This document shows positions 35,765 to 47,292 of a stretch of 64,000 nt of DNA, one piece after another. The position numbers were made by a program, and so were the translations under genes. Under the pieces are notes generated by a model. The model saw nothing but the letters and a program-made list of their open reading frames with translations, had not been told where the DNA came from and ran no database searches. Source of the DNA: Silene latifolia (taxonomy: Eukaryota; Streptophyta; Magnoliopsida; Caryophyllales; Caryophyllaceae); NCBI RefSeq assembly GCF_048544455.1, contig NC_133526.1, positions 9,750,001-9,814,000 of the forward strand, written 5' to 3'. Every line of letters begins with the position of its first letter. The first letter of the stretch is position 1.

Positions 35765-36729
35765 GTATTAGGAAAAATATCATTGCTTTAACTTGTAGAC
35801 GAGAGTTATGGTCAGGCCAAATTTATTTCGTCCAAAATCTTTGACTGACTATAACTCTCAACTGTGAGTTAAAAAATCAATGATTTTTGCGAAAAACTAC
35901 GGTTTTCTGAATTCATAGCCATGTGACATGGCTTGTTAAAAAAATTTCCGAAAAAGAAGGGTACTTTTAGAAAATGAAAAGGTTGAGGGATACCATGGAG
36001 AAAATCCTCTATCTTTAAAATTTTATTTTTTAATAAATCGAAATTTTGTTACTTGGCTAAAGGAAGATTTACAAGATTATAGAAAATTTCGTAAATCTTT
36101 CTTTAATTAGCTTCTTGCAGTGTGCCCTCAGTCTCGAGGCACGCATTAAAAAGACCGATCGAGTAATCCTCGGTATAATTGTACATATAGACTACAACCA
36201 TGAATACATGATTGTAAATAGTACGATTTTGTACGTAAAAATAAAAAAGGAGAAAGTAAGAAACGTATATGAAAATAGGAGAATTGTAGCACCATAAATA
36301 TTAAACTCGAATTTGGTCCGTCTTCTACACACGACTTATAGAGAATCGATCCATGATAGTATGTCACCGGTTCAATCCCTTCCCCGAGCTTCCCCATATA
36401 TATTTTGGGCCACTGGGCCTTAATAAAAACCGTCTTGTTCGTCTAACTTCTTTATAATACAAATTGTGTTTAACACGGTAATCTTTTTTTTTTTAAATCA
36501 TAATTCGGATCAATTTCCAATCTTGTTCTCCTCCTCCAAATCCTTCAAATATAGTATAGTAGAAAATATGTTTCGAACCATTATTATTGTTATATGATTC
36601 CCCAAATAAAAAGATCCATCATAATTTTCTATATAATATTGAATTTTCGAGTATCTTTTTCATAAATTTTGTATAGTCTTTTGTGAAAAAAAATTAATAT
36701 TTCCGAAGATTTATGCCAATTTCCTTCAT
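35765..36729. other. Unit B tail and PMEI upstream region
   Basis: Up to about 36000 the sequence matches 53220-53460 of unit D. After that it is unique and AT-rich, with no gene seen before the PMEI promoter. Confidence 0.5.
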
Positions 36730-36736
36730 TATAAAA
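36730..36736 (+). promoter_or_regulatory. TATA box of the PMEI-like gene
   Basis: TATAAAA, 39 bp before the ATG at 36775, implying a very short leader of roughly 10-15 nt. Motif and spacing only. Confidence 0.55.
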
Positions 36737-36774
36737 GGCACGTAAAGTAAATAACAATGTAACACTTCTACAAA

Positions 36775-37305
36775 ATGATGCGTTACATTGTATCCCTTAT
36801 ACTTTTATTTTTATTCTTGTCTACCGTAGCAAATGCGGTCAACCTAGTCCCACAAACATGTTCAAAAATAGCCCAATCCGAACCAAATGTCAAGTACGAC
36901 TTTTGTGTCAAGGCACTTGGTTCGGATCCTCGAAGCTCCACCGCTAGTCTCGAAGAATTGGCAGAGATATCCTTCAAATTGACTATATCCAAAGCGAAGT
37001 CCATTTCAAAATTAATTGGCAATCTTTTGAAAAATCCGAAATTTGACCCGTTTCAAAAGAATGCTTTGGAGGCGTGTCAAGAACTTTATGCGGATGTTCC
37101 GGAAGATATGGATTCGGGTCTTAAGGCTTTAAAAGAAAGAGATTTTAATACGGCAAATGTTGAAGTAAGTGGAGTAATAACTTCAGCAGATACATGTGAA
37201 GATGGATTTAGGGAAAGAAAGGAATTTTCTCCTTGGACTAAACAAAATAGTGATTTTATGGAGTTGACTGATATTTCTCTTGTTTTTACTAACTTGTTGA
37301 AATAA
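36775..37305 (+). CDS. Plant invertase/pectin methylesterase inhibitor (PMEI) family protein
   Basis: PMEI-family proteins are secreted four-helix-bundle inhibitors of cell-wall or vacuolar invertase or of pectin methylesterase. This protein is 176 aa, the usual size. Residues 1-21 are a hydrophobic signal peptide ending near ANA. The four conserved cysteines that form two disulfides are Cys29 (VPQTCSKI), Cys44 (YDFCVKAL), Cys101 (LEACQELY) and Cys141 (ADTCEDGF). The first pair and the spacing fit the putative invertase-inhibitor/pollen-allergen (Pla a 1-like) subgroup. There is a single exon, an intact frame and its own TATA box. Two adjacent ATG codons open the frame; the first is taken. 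Which enzyme it inhibits cannot be told from sequence alone. It is not part of the repeated PR-10 unit. Confidence 0.92.
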   Translation: MMRYIVSLILLFLFLSTVANAVNLVPQTCSKIAQSEPNVKYDFCVKALGSDPRSSTASLEELAEISFKLTISKAKSISKLIGNLLKNPKFDPFQKNALEACQELYADVPEDMDSGLKALKERDFNTANVEVSGVITSADTCEDGFRERKEFSPWTKQNSDFMELTDISLVFTNLLK

Positions 37306-37598
37306 TTGTCCAAATAATACTTGTGTAAGTCGGTTTAATAGGGTTATTGTCGCTTTTGTTAATGATTTAATGATGATTTGGAGTAAAATTTTGTTTTATG
37401 GAGTATGAGGTTTCTCCCTCCATTGTTTTACAATCGGATTAGTTGTGTTGACATAGAAAATACATTTAGATTAAGTTATAATCTTTGTAAATTCCATTGA
37501 TGTAAAAATAAAATAAAAAATAACAGCATATCGCGTGAAATATATTCGTATATTATGGCTAGAGTACTTGAAAATAATATATGTGTATTTATTTAGAA

Positions 37599-39047
37599 TC
37601 CCCTATATACTAAAAAAATGACACTTCTCCAAATAATCCCGCTCATTTTTCCCGCCTAAGTATTTCACATATCGTATTAGTTGTTGCCTTGTTGGCGCTG
37701 CTTGTTAACCTGACGACGAACTCATCCTACGCGCATACTTGTTTCCATTACTTCAATGTATATAGATGACTCTATCACTTGATTTTTCAGCAAACTACTC
37801 AAAAATGATACTACCTCAAAAAAACCAACAAAATTACAATACTTTCCTCACCCAAATCCCATCCTAACAATCACATTTGTGTTTTTTTTTTTGCACTGTT
37901 CAATATACCAAAGCGTCTTGCTTGTGACAGGCTAATTCCATCACAAATTGAAGACCTCTTACAAAAAGGGAGAGGGGACAAAGTGGGACACCTCCCATGT
38001 GCTTTCTCACTCACCTCTCATGGGTATTTTTTTAAGAGGAAATGGTATCCGTCACAAGCTTGTAACGGATATCGCCGTCTTCAATGAGATTTTGTGTCAA
38101 TATACTGCCTCATATCTTACATAACTTTCCACTTTCTATCTTAACAAAGATTATTGGAAACACACTAACTCAATCTATAATTAAATTTGGACCAGACAAA
38201 CATAATATATGTAAAAAAAAGACAATGACTTAGTTCCAAACAACTTAACGTGCATGACGTCCCATTTTTTTTTGAGTATGGATCCTCTCCATTTCCTTTT
38301 CTCTCCATTTCCTTCCATCTTATCTTTATAAAACCAAAAACATTTCAAGCATCCTCCTTAAGCCACATCATCCATACATGTTTTTATTTTATTTTTTAAG
38401 TAAAGGTGGGATCCATAGAAAAAAAACTGGAATTAATTGCTGAAAAACCACTATTTAAGTTGTAGACGTAAATGTTTACATTTATATTTTTTACACGTAA
38501 ATATTAGTGAATAATAATGAAAAATAAATAATTTAAAACATAAATAATTCAGCCCAAAATTTTACTAATAAATTACACCAACTGTTAAAAATTCAATCCA
38601 AATTTTTATAAAATAATAAATTACAATAACAATTAAAATAAAGTACGAAAAAAATACATCAACTGATAACAATCAATATTGTTATAAAAATACTAAATTT
38701 AAGTTTAAATTAACCGTAAATGAAGTAAGAAATTAAAGAACAACATACTAGAATTTCCTTTTTAAAAAATAAAAAAATAAACTATTATCTCATAAATATA
38801 TTCAGTCAGATATTATTTTTCTATATGACATGCATATTGTTTTATATACGGAGTACATTGCATTTAACATACTTTATACAATGTTTTAATATTGCATTTT
38901 TGCAGTGTTTTAACTATTATCATTATAAGAGAAATAGAGTATAAAATATTCATGTATTTTGGTTAATATTTTTTAAATGTTATGTAAATATTTACGACAA
39001 AGTTCTTAAAAATATGCCCGTGCAATTTTGCACGGGTTGAAAACTAG
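37599..39047 (+). mobile_element. Non-autonomous Helitron, 1449 bp
   Basis: The 5' end TCCCCTATATACTAAAAAAA follows an A. The 3' end is the hairpin GCCCGTGCAATTTTGCACGGGT, then TGAAAACTAG and a T. The 5' end matches that of the Helitron at 13626-29287, so they are one family. No Rep/helicase frame. A MITE lies inside at 37909-38096. The interior segment 37800-38190 recurs at about 50335-50520 in unit D. Confidence 0.85.
37909..38096. mobile_element. Mutator-like MITE inside the Helitron
   Basis: Starts CAAAGCGTCTTGCTTGTGAC, ends CAATGAGATTTTGTG, with the perfect 9-bp duplication TCAATATAC (37900-37908, 38097-38105). Unit D has the empty site ATTCAATATACTCC at about 50416. Same family as 7364-7550. 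Confidence 0.85.
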
Positions 39048-41137
39048 TTTTCTCTAATATAACAATATTAAATCATTATTCATCCTCCAACTCATCAAAC
39101 AATTAACCGTTGGATCGTTTCAAAACGAAATCTTGAACGTTAATAAGAAATGGAAGGAAATGGAGAGAATCTCAATTGCATTTTTTTATGCTAGTAAAGT
39201 TGTGTACTTTGTAATTAGATTATGCAGAAATTGGTGATATTCAAAGCGTCTTGCTTGTGACGGGTACATTTCGTCACAGGCTGCAGACGGGGTAAAATCT
39301 GACCCATTTAAGACGAAAAATGTAACCATTTTACCTAAAAAGTTAACAGAACAATTTCCTAAGCTATAATAATTTGTCATTAAAATGGTCATATTTTGTC
39401 GTTAAAATGGCGACATTTAGCCGTCTCCAACTTGTGACTAAAAGTGTCCGTCTTCAATGAGAATTGGTGATATTTAAATAGTTTGAACTAATATTGAGTT
39501 AATTAAATAAATACTCAAAATAATAGCCCACCATACAATTAAATTTGTTCCACACAAACACTTTCCAAAAATAGAAATAAGGAAGGTATTGTGAATAAAC
39601 GGAAAAAAAAAAAATAGAAAAAGTTATTCAGAATAGGAGGGACTCGAGGGTGTATGAGAGAAAATGTATTGACGTGGGATCTTGCTTGAGTCGGCTTAAC
39701 TCTTAAGTAGCGCAATATATGAAGCTTTTAAAATTGTTACTAATATATGTAAAAAAAAGATATTAACGATCTAAAATGTGCATTGACAAAGTGTGAAAGG
39801 TAAATGTGAGTGTTGGATTTAAATAAGAGAGTATTATTTTACAAGCTTATTAAATTATTTAGTTGGGCTCCGTGTTATTGGGATAATCTTTCGCTCAAAA
39901 TGGTCTTATATAAAACGGCTCTGTTTTGGCCAAGCACGACAGCCTCGTTTTGATACACCCATAAAAATAGGTGAATTGGAAAATCACATGATTTGGAAAA
40001 ATGGGAGATGTTTGAAAAAAAGGAACATACATCGGATGTATTTCTTCACATTTTATTTGTTTTTGAGCATATCTTTATTTTTATTGTAAATTTTTTGAGC
40101 TTAATGTTTTACTAAATGAACTCATAAACTTTATAGTAAAACGCATAATTTGTAAAACAAAACTCAAAAACTTTATTATAATGCTCAGAAACTAAAAACT
40201 GGTGATAATACATCGGATGTATGATCCATTTACTGGAGATGTTTGGTTAGCCGATTTTCTTTTTTCCCATGAATAGAGACACAATTTAGCAATTTCGTTT
40301 TAATATTTTGTATAGTATGTGTTTGACTAATCCTGTGCTACATCAAATTGTCAGTCCATTCATGTCATCCATATCCCATGGCTATAGTCAATAAACCGTT
40401 TAATTTAGCAACAATATTGAAAATGATATATATAGACCTTGACCTTCTAGAGATCGATGCTTTCTTAGTTCTTACTTCTTACTTCTTAGTTTCTTATTCA
40501 GCAAGGGTTGCTCATGCTGAATTTATGATGGCCAGAAAAATCTTCTAATTAATAATCTAAAATTTCGAAACCAAAGACCAGTCCTTTATTCTTAGTATAT
40601 ACACACCGTCATGGACTGAGTAATCGTCAAATATGAGCAATTAATTTTTTTTTTTTATCATTTTTATTTTAAAAAACTATTTTTTTATTAAGTTTCATGT
40701 CGGCGTTATCACACATTCCCTCCACTTCAATCATTTTAATACAATTTAAAAAATAAGGAGTATGTTACTCCTCCGTCCTAGTCAACATTTTACATTTGCT
40801 TTATTTTTTCTTCATAAAATAAAGTAAATGTAAATTATTAACGGAGACAGGGAGTAGAAAATTTTGAAAAATGTATGTTCTCTTCATTTCAAATTAATTT
40901 TCTTAATTGACTTTGTTGGAATTTAAAAATGCAACTTTAACTCTATTCACCAATTAAATAATTGGGATAAATTCCATGTTACCGCTCGAATTTCCATTTT
41001 TTCATCAAATATCTCTACTTTTCTGAAAAATTACTTTAAATGCTCATATCTCTCTTAGTCACGATTTCGTAAGGCCGTGATTCTTTTTCTAAAATTGTAG
41101 ATCTCGGAAAGACGACCATTTTGAAAAAAAAATTCAT
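39048..41137. other. Unit C backbone upstream of PR-10c
   Basis: From about 39525 the sequence follows unit D from about 50500, including ATTGACGTGGGATCTTGCTT, GGCCAAGCACGACAGCCTCG and TTTTGTATAGTATGTGTTTG (the intact Helitron target). A MITE lies at 39242-39465. No gene found. Confidence 0.6.
39242..39465. mobile_element. Mutator-like MITE, third copy
   Basis: Starts CAAAGCGTCTTGCTTGTGAC. Flanked by GGTGATATT on both sides (39233-39241, 39466-39474). The middle differs from the other copies and the right end is slightly shortened. Confidence 0.7.
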
Positions 41138-41146
41138 TTCTTGGAT

Positions 41147-41711
41147 CGGTGATGCTCATTCATGGACGAATTTTACTCTTTTATGAACGTGAATTACCAT
41201 TATACCCTTGCCATTTAACAAAAATTACAAAACATTTTAAAAAAAAAAAGAAAAAGAAAAAAGAAACAAAAAACACATCACACAACGTAACTCCGTGCCA
41301 CCACCACCATGCTACCACCACCAACACCACCGGCCGACACCATCCAATGGACCGGTGAGTTGTCCCCACCGGCCACCACAGAGTGAACTGACAATCGCCG
41401 CCAAAAGACAATAATTTCAATAGCCCTAGTTAATTTATGTCATTCAATTGGTATATTTACAAAGTTTAAAATGGAATTATTATTTGATTAATATGAGATC
41501 TAAGATGTATAACTGATGAATTTTACTAAGAATTTGATTAATATGAGATCTAAGATGTATAATTGATTAATTTTACTACGAATTTGATTAATTTTGGGGA
41601 GGAAGAAGGAAAGGGGAAAAAAAAAGAGAATTTTCTTTAAAAAGAGGATGGAAAACTTATGAAAAAAAAGTCCATGAATAATTAAATCACGTACATGAAA
41701 GAGCTACTACG
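41147..41711. mobile_element. hAT-like MITE, 565 bp
   Basis: Starts CGGTGATGCTCATTCATGGA and ends GAAAGAGCTACTACG. TTCTTGGAT / TTCCTGGAT flank it (one mismatch). Same family as 10368-11157, including the CCACCACC-rich interior, but inserted at a different point of its unit than the copy in unit B. Confidence 0.65.
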
Positions 41712-41720
41712 TTCCTGGAT

Positions 41721-42496
41721 ATGTGATCGAAAATAAAACCCGGTAAAAGTTTCTTGAAACGAATAAAATTTGACAAGTCGTAAATCCGTTCTAAGATGCT
41801 AGAAAACACACGATTTTTTTTCAAACTAAAGATCTCATAAACACGTTCCACTTAGGGGAAAAATCGCGGCTTTTTGATCTCGTATCTAAGAGATAAGACC
41901 AGTCAAACGTTTTTTTTGACAAAAGTAAGGGTATTCGGGAAAAAAGTGCAAACCTCCTGGATACAATGAAATTATACCTAAATAATTTCTTTTTCATTTA
42001 AAAATTATTTTTATGATGAAACTAAATATTTTTACTATGCTACCACGTTCTGTATTTTAAGTATAGTATTTAAATTTTGATATTGAAAGATCAAATTGGA
42101 AAACGTATTTATAAGTAAGATGACATTTTCTAATATTAAGATTAAGTGTCTCTCTTAAGAAAGCAATATCCGTCTTAAAATTAAAACCGATTAAACAACA
42201 TCATCTGATGTATAATATATGAACTAAAATTAAATAAATAGAGAGGAGCTTTTGTTATTCCTCAGACAATTAACTTTTGTCTCACTAACTATTAAAACGC
42301 TTTAAATTTAAGACGGATGTACCCATATGGATGAACAATAGAGAAAGACCTAGCTAGTTGGGCCGATACAAGCCATCGGTAAGGGACAGCACAAGCCTTA
42401 GCCCTTAGCCAGGTGAAAAGCCAAGAGCACGTTCAAGACTTGGTCGTCGGCCGATGGATGCGTATATATGACAACTTTGTATTAAGATAAGCTCTT
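41721..42496. other. Unit C sequence upstream of the copia insertion
   Basis: Matches unit A around 8100-8480 and unit D around 51820-52030. A non-matching block of about 150 bp (about 42316-42475, GGCCGATACAAGCCATCGG) is an extra insertion I cannot classify. Confidence 0.45.
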
Positions 42497-45400
42497 TGTT
42501 AAGGAAACTATTCACGCTACTTCTTCTCCAAGCAATCTATAAATCTTGTTATACGGTTTTGATATGTATCTCTTAGTTTTAGCTATAAGATCTTTTGTAT
42601 ATCTTTCTTTAGTTTAGTCTTTCCTATTTTATGTATAGTTCTAGCTCTAGGTTTAGGATATACATCTAGTATATAAACTCATGTAAATTGCTCTTTGTGA
42701 ATATCAATACATACAATATATTTTCTCATCTTATATGGTATCAATCGCCTCGATCCTACACAATTCTCGTTCATGGCATCCAACGCTCTAATCGTCCCTA
42801 CCAACGCCGACTCCACCATCATCTTCGTCAACCTTAACCAATGCAAAACCCTAACCACCACAAACTACACCCAATGGTCCTTTCAAATACGGTCCTTCCT
42901 CGAAGGCCTTGACCTCTTCTCCTATCTCGATGGTTCAAACCCATGCCCTCCCAAAACCACCGTCGTTGACAACAAACCCACCGCCAATCCAGCCTATTCC
43001 ACATGGGCAAGGCAAGACCGTCTTCTTCTTGCCTCGCTTGTTGGAACCCTTGACAGTAACATCGCACCTCTTGTCACTGAATCCAAGTCTTCTCGTGAGG
43101 CTTGGATGACCCTTGCCTCGACCTTTGCCAACCCTTCTCGAGGTCACATCCTTCAAATTAAAAATCGCCTCGAAAACATTACCAAGAAACCCGATCAAAC
43201 AGTCACTGAATATATGCACCAAATCAAAACTTGCACCATAGAACTTGCCCAATTAGGTAAACCCATGGACCCGGAGGACATCATCGCCAAAGTCCTTCGC
43301 GGCCTTGACTCAACTCATTATCGAGCCATCAAAGAAACCGTAGAAGCCCGTGATACACCTATCACCTTCGACGCTCTTCACGAAAAACTTATCCACCATG
43401 ATCTCAAAAACCCTCAGACCACCTCCACCTCTCCTCTTCCTGTCACTGCCTTTTCAGCCACGGCATTTGCTGCCACCCCTCGCCCACCCTATCACAATCG
43501 TTATCAGCTTCGCCCACCACAACAACAACAGCCCCAACAACAACCCTCCCTGCTTCCCACTCCCAACTCTGATATCACCACCACTATTTGCCAATATTGT
43601 GGTTACAAGGGTCAAGTCTTCTTTAATTGTCGTAACTTCAAGAAAACACACCCTACTGTCACCATTACCCCATATGTTCGCCCCAATCGCTCTAATGGTC
43701 CGCGTCCTCAAGCTCACACAGCCACGGCTACCCCCTCCCTCCCTGACTCTTGGCTCGTCGATAGTGGCGCCACTCACCACATCACCAATGACCTGTCTAG
43801 CCTTGCTCTCCATACCCCGTACACCGGTCCGGACGATGTCATCATTGGCGATGGCAGCTCTCTTCCCATTGCCAACATCCTTTTTCTCCCGTCATCGTTG
43901 TCCTTTTTCTCCCGTCATCCTCCTCACCTCCCATCTCCTCCCCTCCTACTGACCAGCCTTCCTCCACTGACCCACCATCGTCCTCTGTTTCTGCTGCCAC
44001 AAACCTGGTCTCTGCCACAAACCCGGTCTCCAACCACGAACCCCAACCAGAACCCCAACCATCGCCCTCCACTCCCGCTGCCTCTGAAATTGTCCCATCC
44101 CTACCAATACAACCCCCCATCCCTCGTGCTGTCACTCGTCTTAGCAACAACATCAGGAAACCCAACCCCAAGTATGCTAAACTAGCTATCTCCACCGACA
44201 CCCACTCCCTTCCCACCACGACAAAACAGGCTCTATCAACCCCACGATGGCGTGATGCTATGCTCGAGGAATACAATGCTCTTTTACGTAACAATACTTG
44301 GTCTCTTGTTCCGTCTACTGATGCCTCTAATGTTGTTGGTTGCAAGTGGGTTTTTCGGGTTAAATATAATTCGGATAACTCAGTCCAAAAATACAAAGCT
44401 CGTCTTGTGGCAAAAGGCTTCCATCAGCGACATGGAATTGATTTTTCAGACACATTCAGTCCGGTAGTTAAACCCGTCACCATTCGGTTAGTACTCTCCA
44501 TTGCTCTCACTCACAACTGGCCTATTCGGCAATTAGATATAAATAACGCCTTCCTTCAAGGCACACTTCACGAAACAGTTTTTATGTCCCAACCACCGGG
44601 GTTTGTCAATGACAAATACCCGTCCCATGTTTGTCGTTTACACAAGGCCATCTACGGCCTCAAACAAGCTCCTCGAGCTTGGTACACGGAGCTCAAGTCC
44701 GCTCTGATTGGCTACGGTTTTCGTGCCTCTATCGCTGACCCTTCCCTCTTTATTCTTAAACACAAATCTACAATCACGTATGTACTTGTCTATGTCGATG
44801 ACATCCTCGTCACAGGGTCATCTTCATCCACGCTTGATGCTTTTATCACTAAATTTGCTGCCCGGTTCTCACTTAAAGACTTAGGATCCCTCTCCTATTT
44901 CCTTGGAATAGAGGTTACCCCTAATTCAGCAGGTCTTCTCCTCTCACAACACAAATACATTTATGATCTTCTTCACAAACATGACATGCTTGAGTCCAAA
45001 CCCTCCACTACCCCCATGATTTCGCACCCTCCACTCGTGTCTAACACCAATACACCTCCCTGCGATGTCTCGGCCTATCGGTCAATCGTGGGCAGCTTAC
45101 AATACCTTTCGCTCACGCGTCCTGATGTCTCTTTCTCGGTCAATAGGCTCGCCCAGTTTATGCAACAACCACAACTCACTCACCGTCTCCGCACTTAAAC
45201 GGCCGCCGTTATCTTCATGGGACGATGCACCTTGGTTTACAGCTACACCGTCACACTCCCTTACAGCTTCACGCCTTCAGTGACGCTGATTGGGCTGGTG
45301 ATAAGGATCAATTCGTTTCCACTTCTGGTTATCTTGTCTACTTGGGTCGAAACCCCATAGCATGGGCATCTAAGAAACAAAAAAACATTGGCTCTGTCCT

Positions 45401-45991
45401 CTACTGAGGCTGAATTTCGGGCCGTTGCTGCCACTACTTCGGAAATTTTATGGATTAAATCCTTATTAAGCGAACTCGAGTTCCAGTTTACGGCTCCGCC
45501 AGCAATATATTGTGATAATCTCAGTGCCACGCATTATGCCGCTAATCCCGTCTTTCATTCTCGCATGAAACATGTCGCATTGGATTTTCATTTTGTTCGA
45601 CAACATGTTCAGGCGGGTTCTCTTCGTCTGTCTCATATCAGTGGCGATGATCAACTCGCGGATGCTCTGACTAAGCCATTGCCTCGTCCTCGTTTTGAAA
45701 TGCTTATCTCCAAGATTGGACTTTTCTCTGGACAATCCATCTTGCGGGGGAATGTTAAGGAAACTATTCACGCTACTTCTCCTCCAAGCAATCTATAAAT
45801 CTTGTTATACGGTTTTGATATGTATCTCTTAGTTTTAGCTATAAGATCTTTTGTATATCTTTCTTTAGTTTAGTCTTTCCTATTTTATGTATAGTTCTAG
45901 CTCTAGGTTTAGGATATACATCTAGTATATAAACTCATGTAAATTGCTCTTTGTGAATATCAATACATACAATATATTTTCTCATCTTATA
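42497..45991 (+). mobile_element. Ty1/copia LTR retrotransposon, young but broken
   Basis: Two 239-bp LTRs (42497-42735 and 45753-45991) start TGTTAAGGAAAC and differ at one position by eye. A 5-bp target duplication CTCTT flanks the element. A primer site beginning TGGTATCA follows the first LTR and a purine tract (GCGGGGGAA) precedes the second. Recognisable parts are gag (UBN2-like, with a CCHC knuckle CQYCGYKGQVFFNC), protease (LVDSGATHH), reverse transcriptase (RQLDINNAFLQG, YVDDIL) and RNase H (LSSTEAEFRAV). It is broken in several places. The near-identical LTRs point to a recent insertion. It lies about 230 bp before PR-10c. Confidence 0.95.
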
Positions 45992-46112
45992 CTCTTCACA
46001 TACATTTTTCAAAGTAATTCAATGTTAAGAGGTCCACAATATTTGACCTGATGATAATGATAATGATGCATGGTAATTTACGTACTACTTGTGGAATTTC
46101 GAATTAATACAC

Positions 46113-46120
46113 TATAAATA
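46113..46120 (+). promoter_or_regulatory. TATA box of PR-10c
   Basis: TATAAATA 117 bp before the ATG, in the conserved PR-10 promoter context. The copia 3' LTR ends 122 bp further upstream. Confidence 0.7.
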
Positions 46121-46229
46121 TGAGACGAAATAGCAAACATTTGTATCCAACCTCCTCCATTTCACTAGCAATCCTCACTTCAAACATCTTATATTATTTC
46201 TTCATTTAGCCTCTTAACAAAAATCGATC

Positions 46230-46832
46230 ATGGGAGTTTCAACACACACAATGGTCGACTGCACTAGCCCTGTGGCCGCGGCTAGGTTGTTTAATGCTTT
46301 CTGCATTGATAACCATAATTTCATGCCAAAAGCGTTACCCAATTTTGTGAAAAGTGTAGACGTTGTTCAAGGTGAACCTGGCACGGTTGGGTCTGTCAGA
46401 CAACTCAACTTTCCTGAAGGCCAGTTTAATAATTTTCTCTCTTTTAACTTAATAATAATAGCATATACATGTGCTACTTAGATAACGTGTTAAAATAGTT
46501 AAAAATATTTCTAACGAATAATGGGATATTATGCAGGGAAACCCTTCAAGTACGCGAAAAACAGAGTAGATGAAATTGATGCAGGTAAGTTCTACTGCAA
46601 GTACACGACCATTGAAGGTGATGTCCTTCGTGAAAACATAGAATATGTAGTTCACGAGACGACATTCGAGCCATCAGGGAACGGGACTCACTACACGATG
46701 GTGACAAACTACCACACAAAGGGAGATTTTGTGGTTACTGATGACCACGTCGCAGCTGGAAAACAGAATATCAAGAAGATGTTCGACACTGCTTCCGAAT
46801 ACCTCGCTGCCAATCCTCATCTATATGCTTGA
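46230..46832 (+). CDS. PR-10c: PR-10/Bet v 1 protein with one GC-AG intron
   Basis: The coding exons are 46230-46419 (190 bp) and 46537-46832 (296 bp), together 486 bp and 161 aa, exactly the length of the single-exon paralogues. The only in-frame junction that restores [10 protein letters not shown] uses a GC donor (GAAG/GCCAGT) and a normal acceptor (TTATGCAG/GG). The intron lies within a Gly codon at residue 64, the conserved Bet v 1 intron site. The nearest GT donor (CCA/GTTTAA) would shift the frame. The protein has Asn38, Gln47 and the QNIKKMFD helix. Five synonymous differences from the other copies are crowded into the first 54 bp after the intron. Exon 2 also contains a perfect donor consensus CAG/GTAAGT at 46582-46590. 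Promoter function may be affected by the copia element upstream. Confidence 0.93.
46420..46536 (+). other. PR-10c intron, 117 bp, GC-AG
   Basis: AT-rich, starts GCCAGTTTAATAATTTTC and ends ATGGGATATTATGCAG. It has in-frame stops if retained. Absent from PR-10a, b and d. Confidence 0.85.
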
Positions 46833-46944
46833 ATATTTGAATTGGTGTGTGATTAATCAAGGATATATGTTATGGCTATAGAGATCGAATAAAATTTGCA
46901 TTGAGTTTTATGCGTGTGTTTTGTTGCTTTTGTAACCAAAATAT

Positions 46945-47015
46945 TGTTTTTTTTTTTTTTGTAACGAGAGAACCCGCACCCGTTACCTTTGGTGTGTACT
47001 GGGTAAATCAAAATA
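46945..47015 (-). mobile_element. SINE-like 3' fragment after PR-10c
   Basis: A T run followed by GTAACGAGAGAACCCGCACC between two copies of an AAAATATTG-type target. Orthologous to the insertions after PR-10a and PR-10d. Confidence 0.5.
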
Positions 47016-47292
47016 TTGGGTTCTCTTTATATGGTGTTTTGTTTCATTTTCAATTTTTATTCAGTTGAGAATAAAATGTTTCGTTATAATAAATGACTAT
47101 TTGTGATCTTTGCTTTACTTTTACCGATTGTGTACGTGAAAATGTAGTACATTACTTCCGGTGTCACAAATTCTCAATTGTGGCGGACATTTTTTGTCAC
47201 AAGGACGTGACCTCTCATAAGCTGCGAGTTAGAGAGCAAATGGGAGAGATGTTATGAGAGGTCACAAGTGAGACCTTCTCGTCTGGTATATA

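Noticed and set aside
36375-36390. GGTTCAATCCC resembling a tRNA T-arm / B box
   Set aside because: No A box, cloverleaf or terminator in the right place upstream or downstream.
42834-43252. Minus-strand frames across the copia gag region
   Set aside because: Shadows of the sense coding region without motifs.
46420-46481. Read-through of PR-10c into the intron as a truncated isoform
   Set aside because: It would lose the second half of the Bet v 1 fold. Exact length agreement with the paralogues favours splicing.
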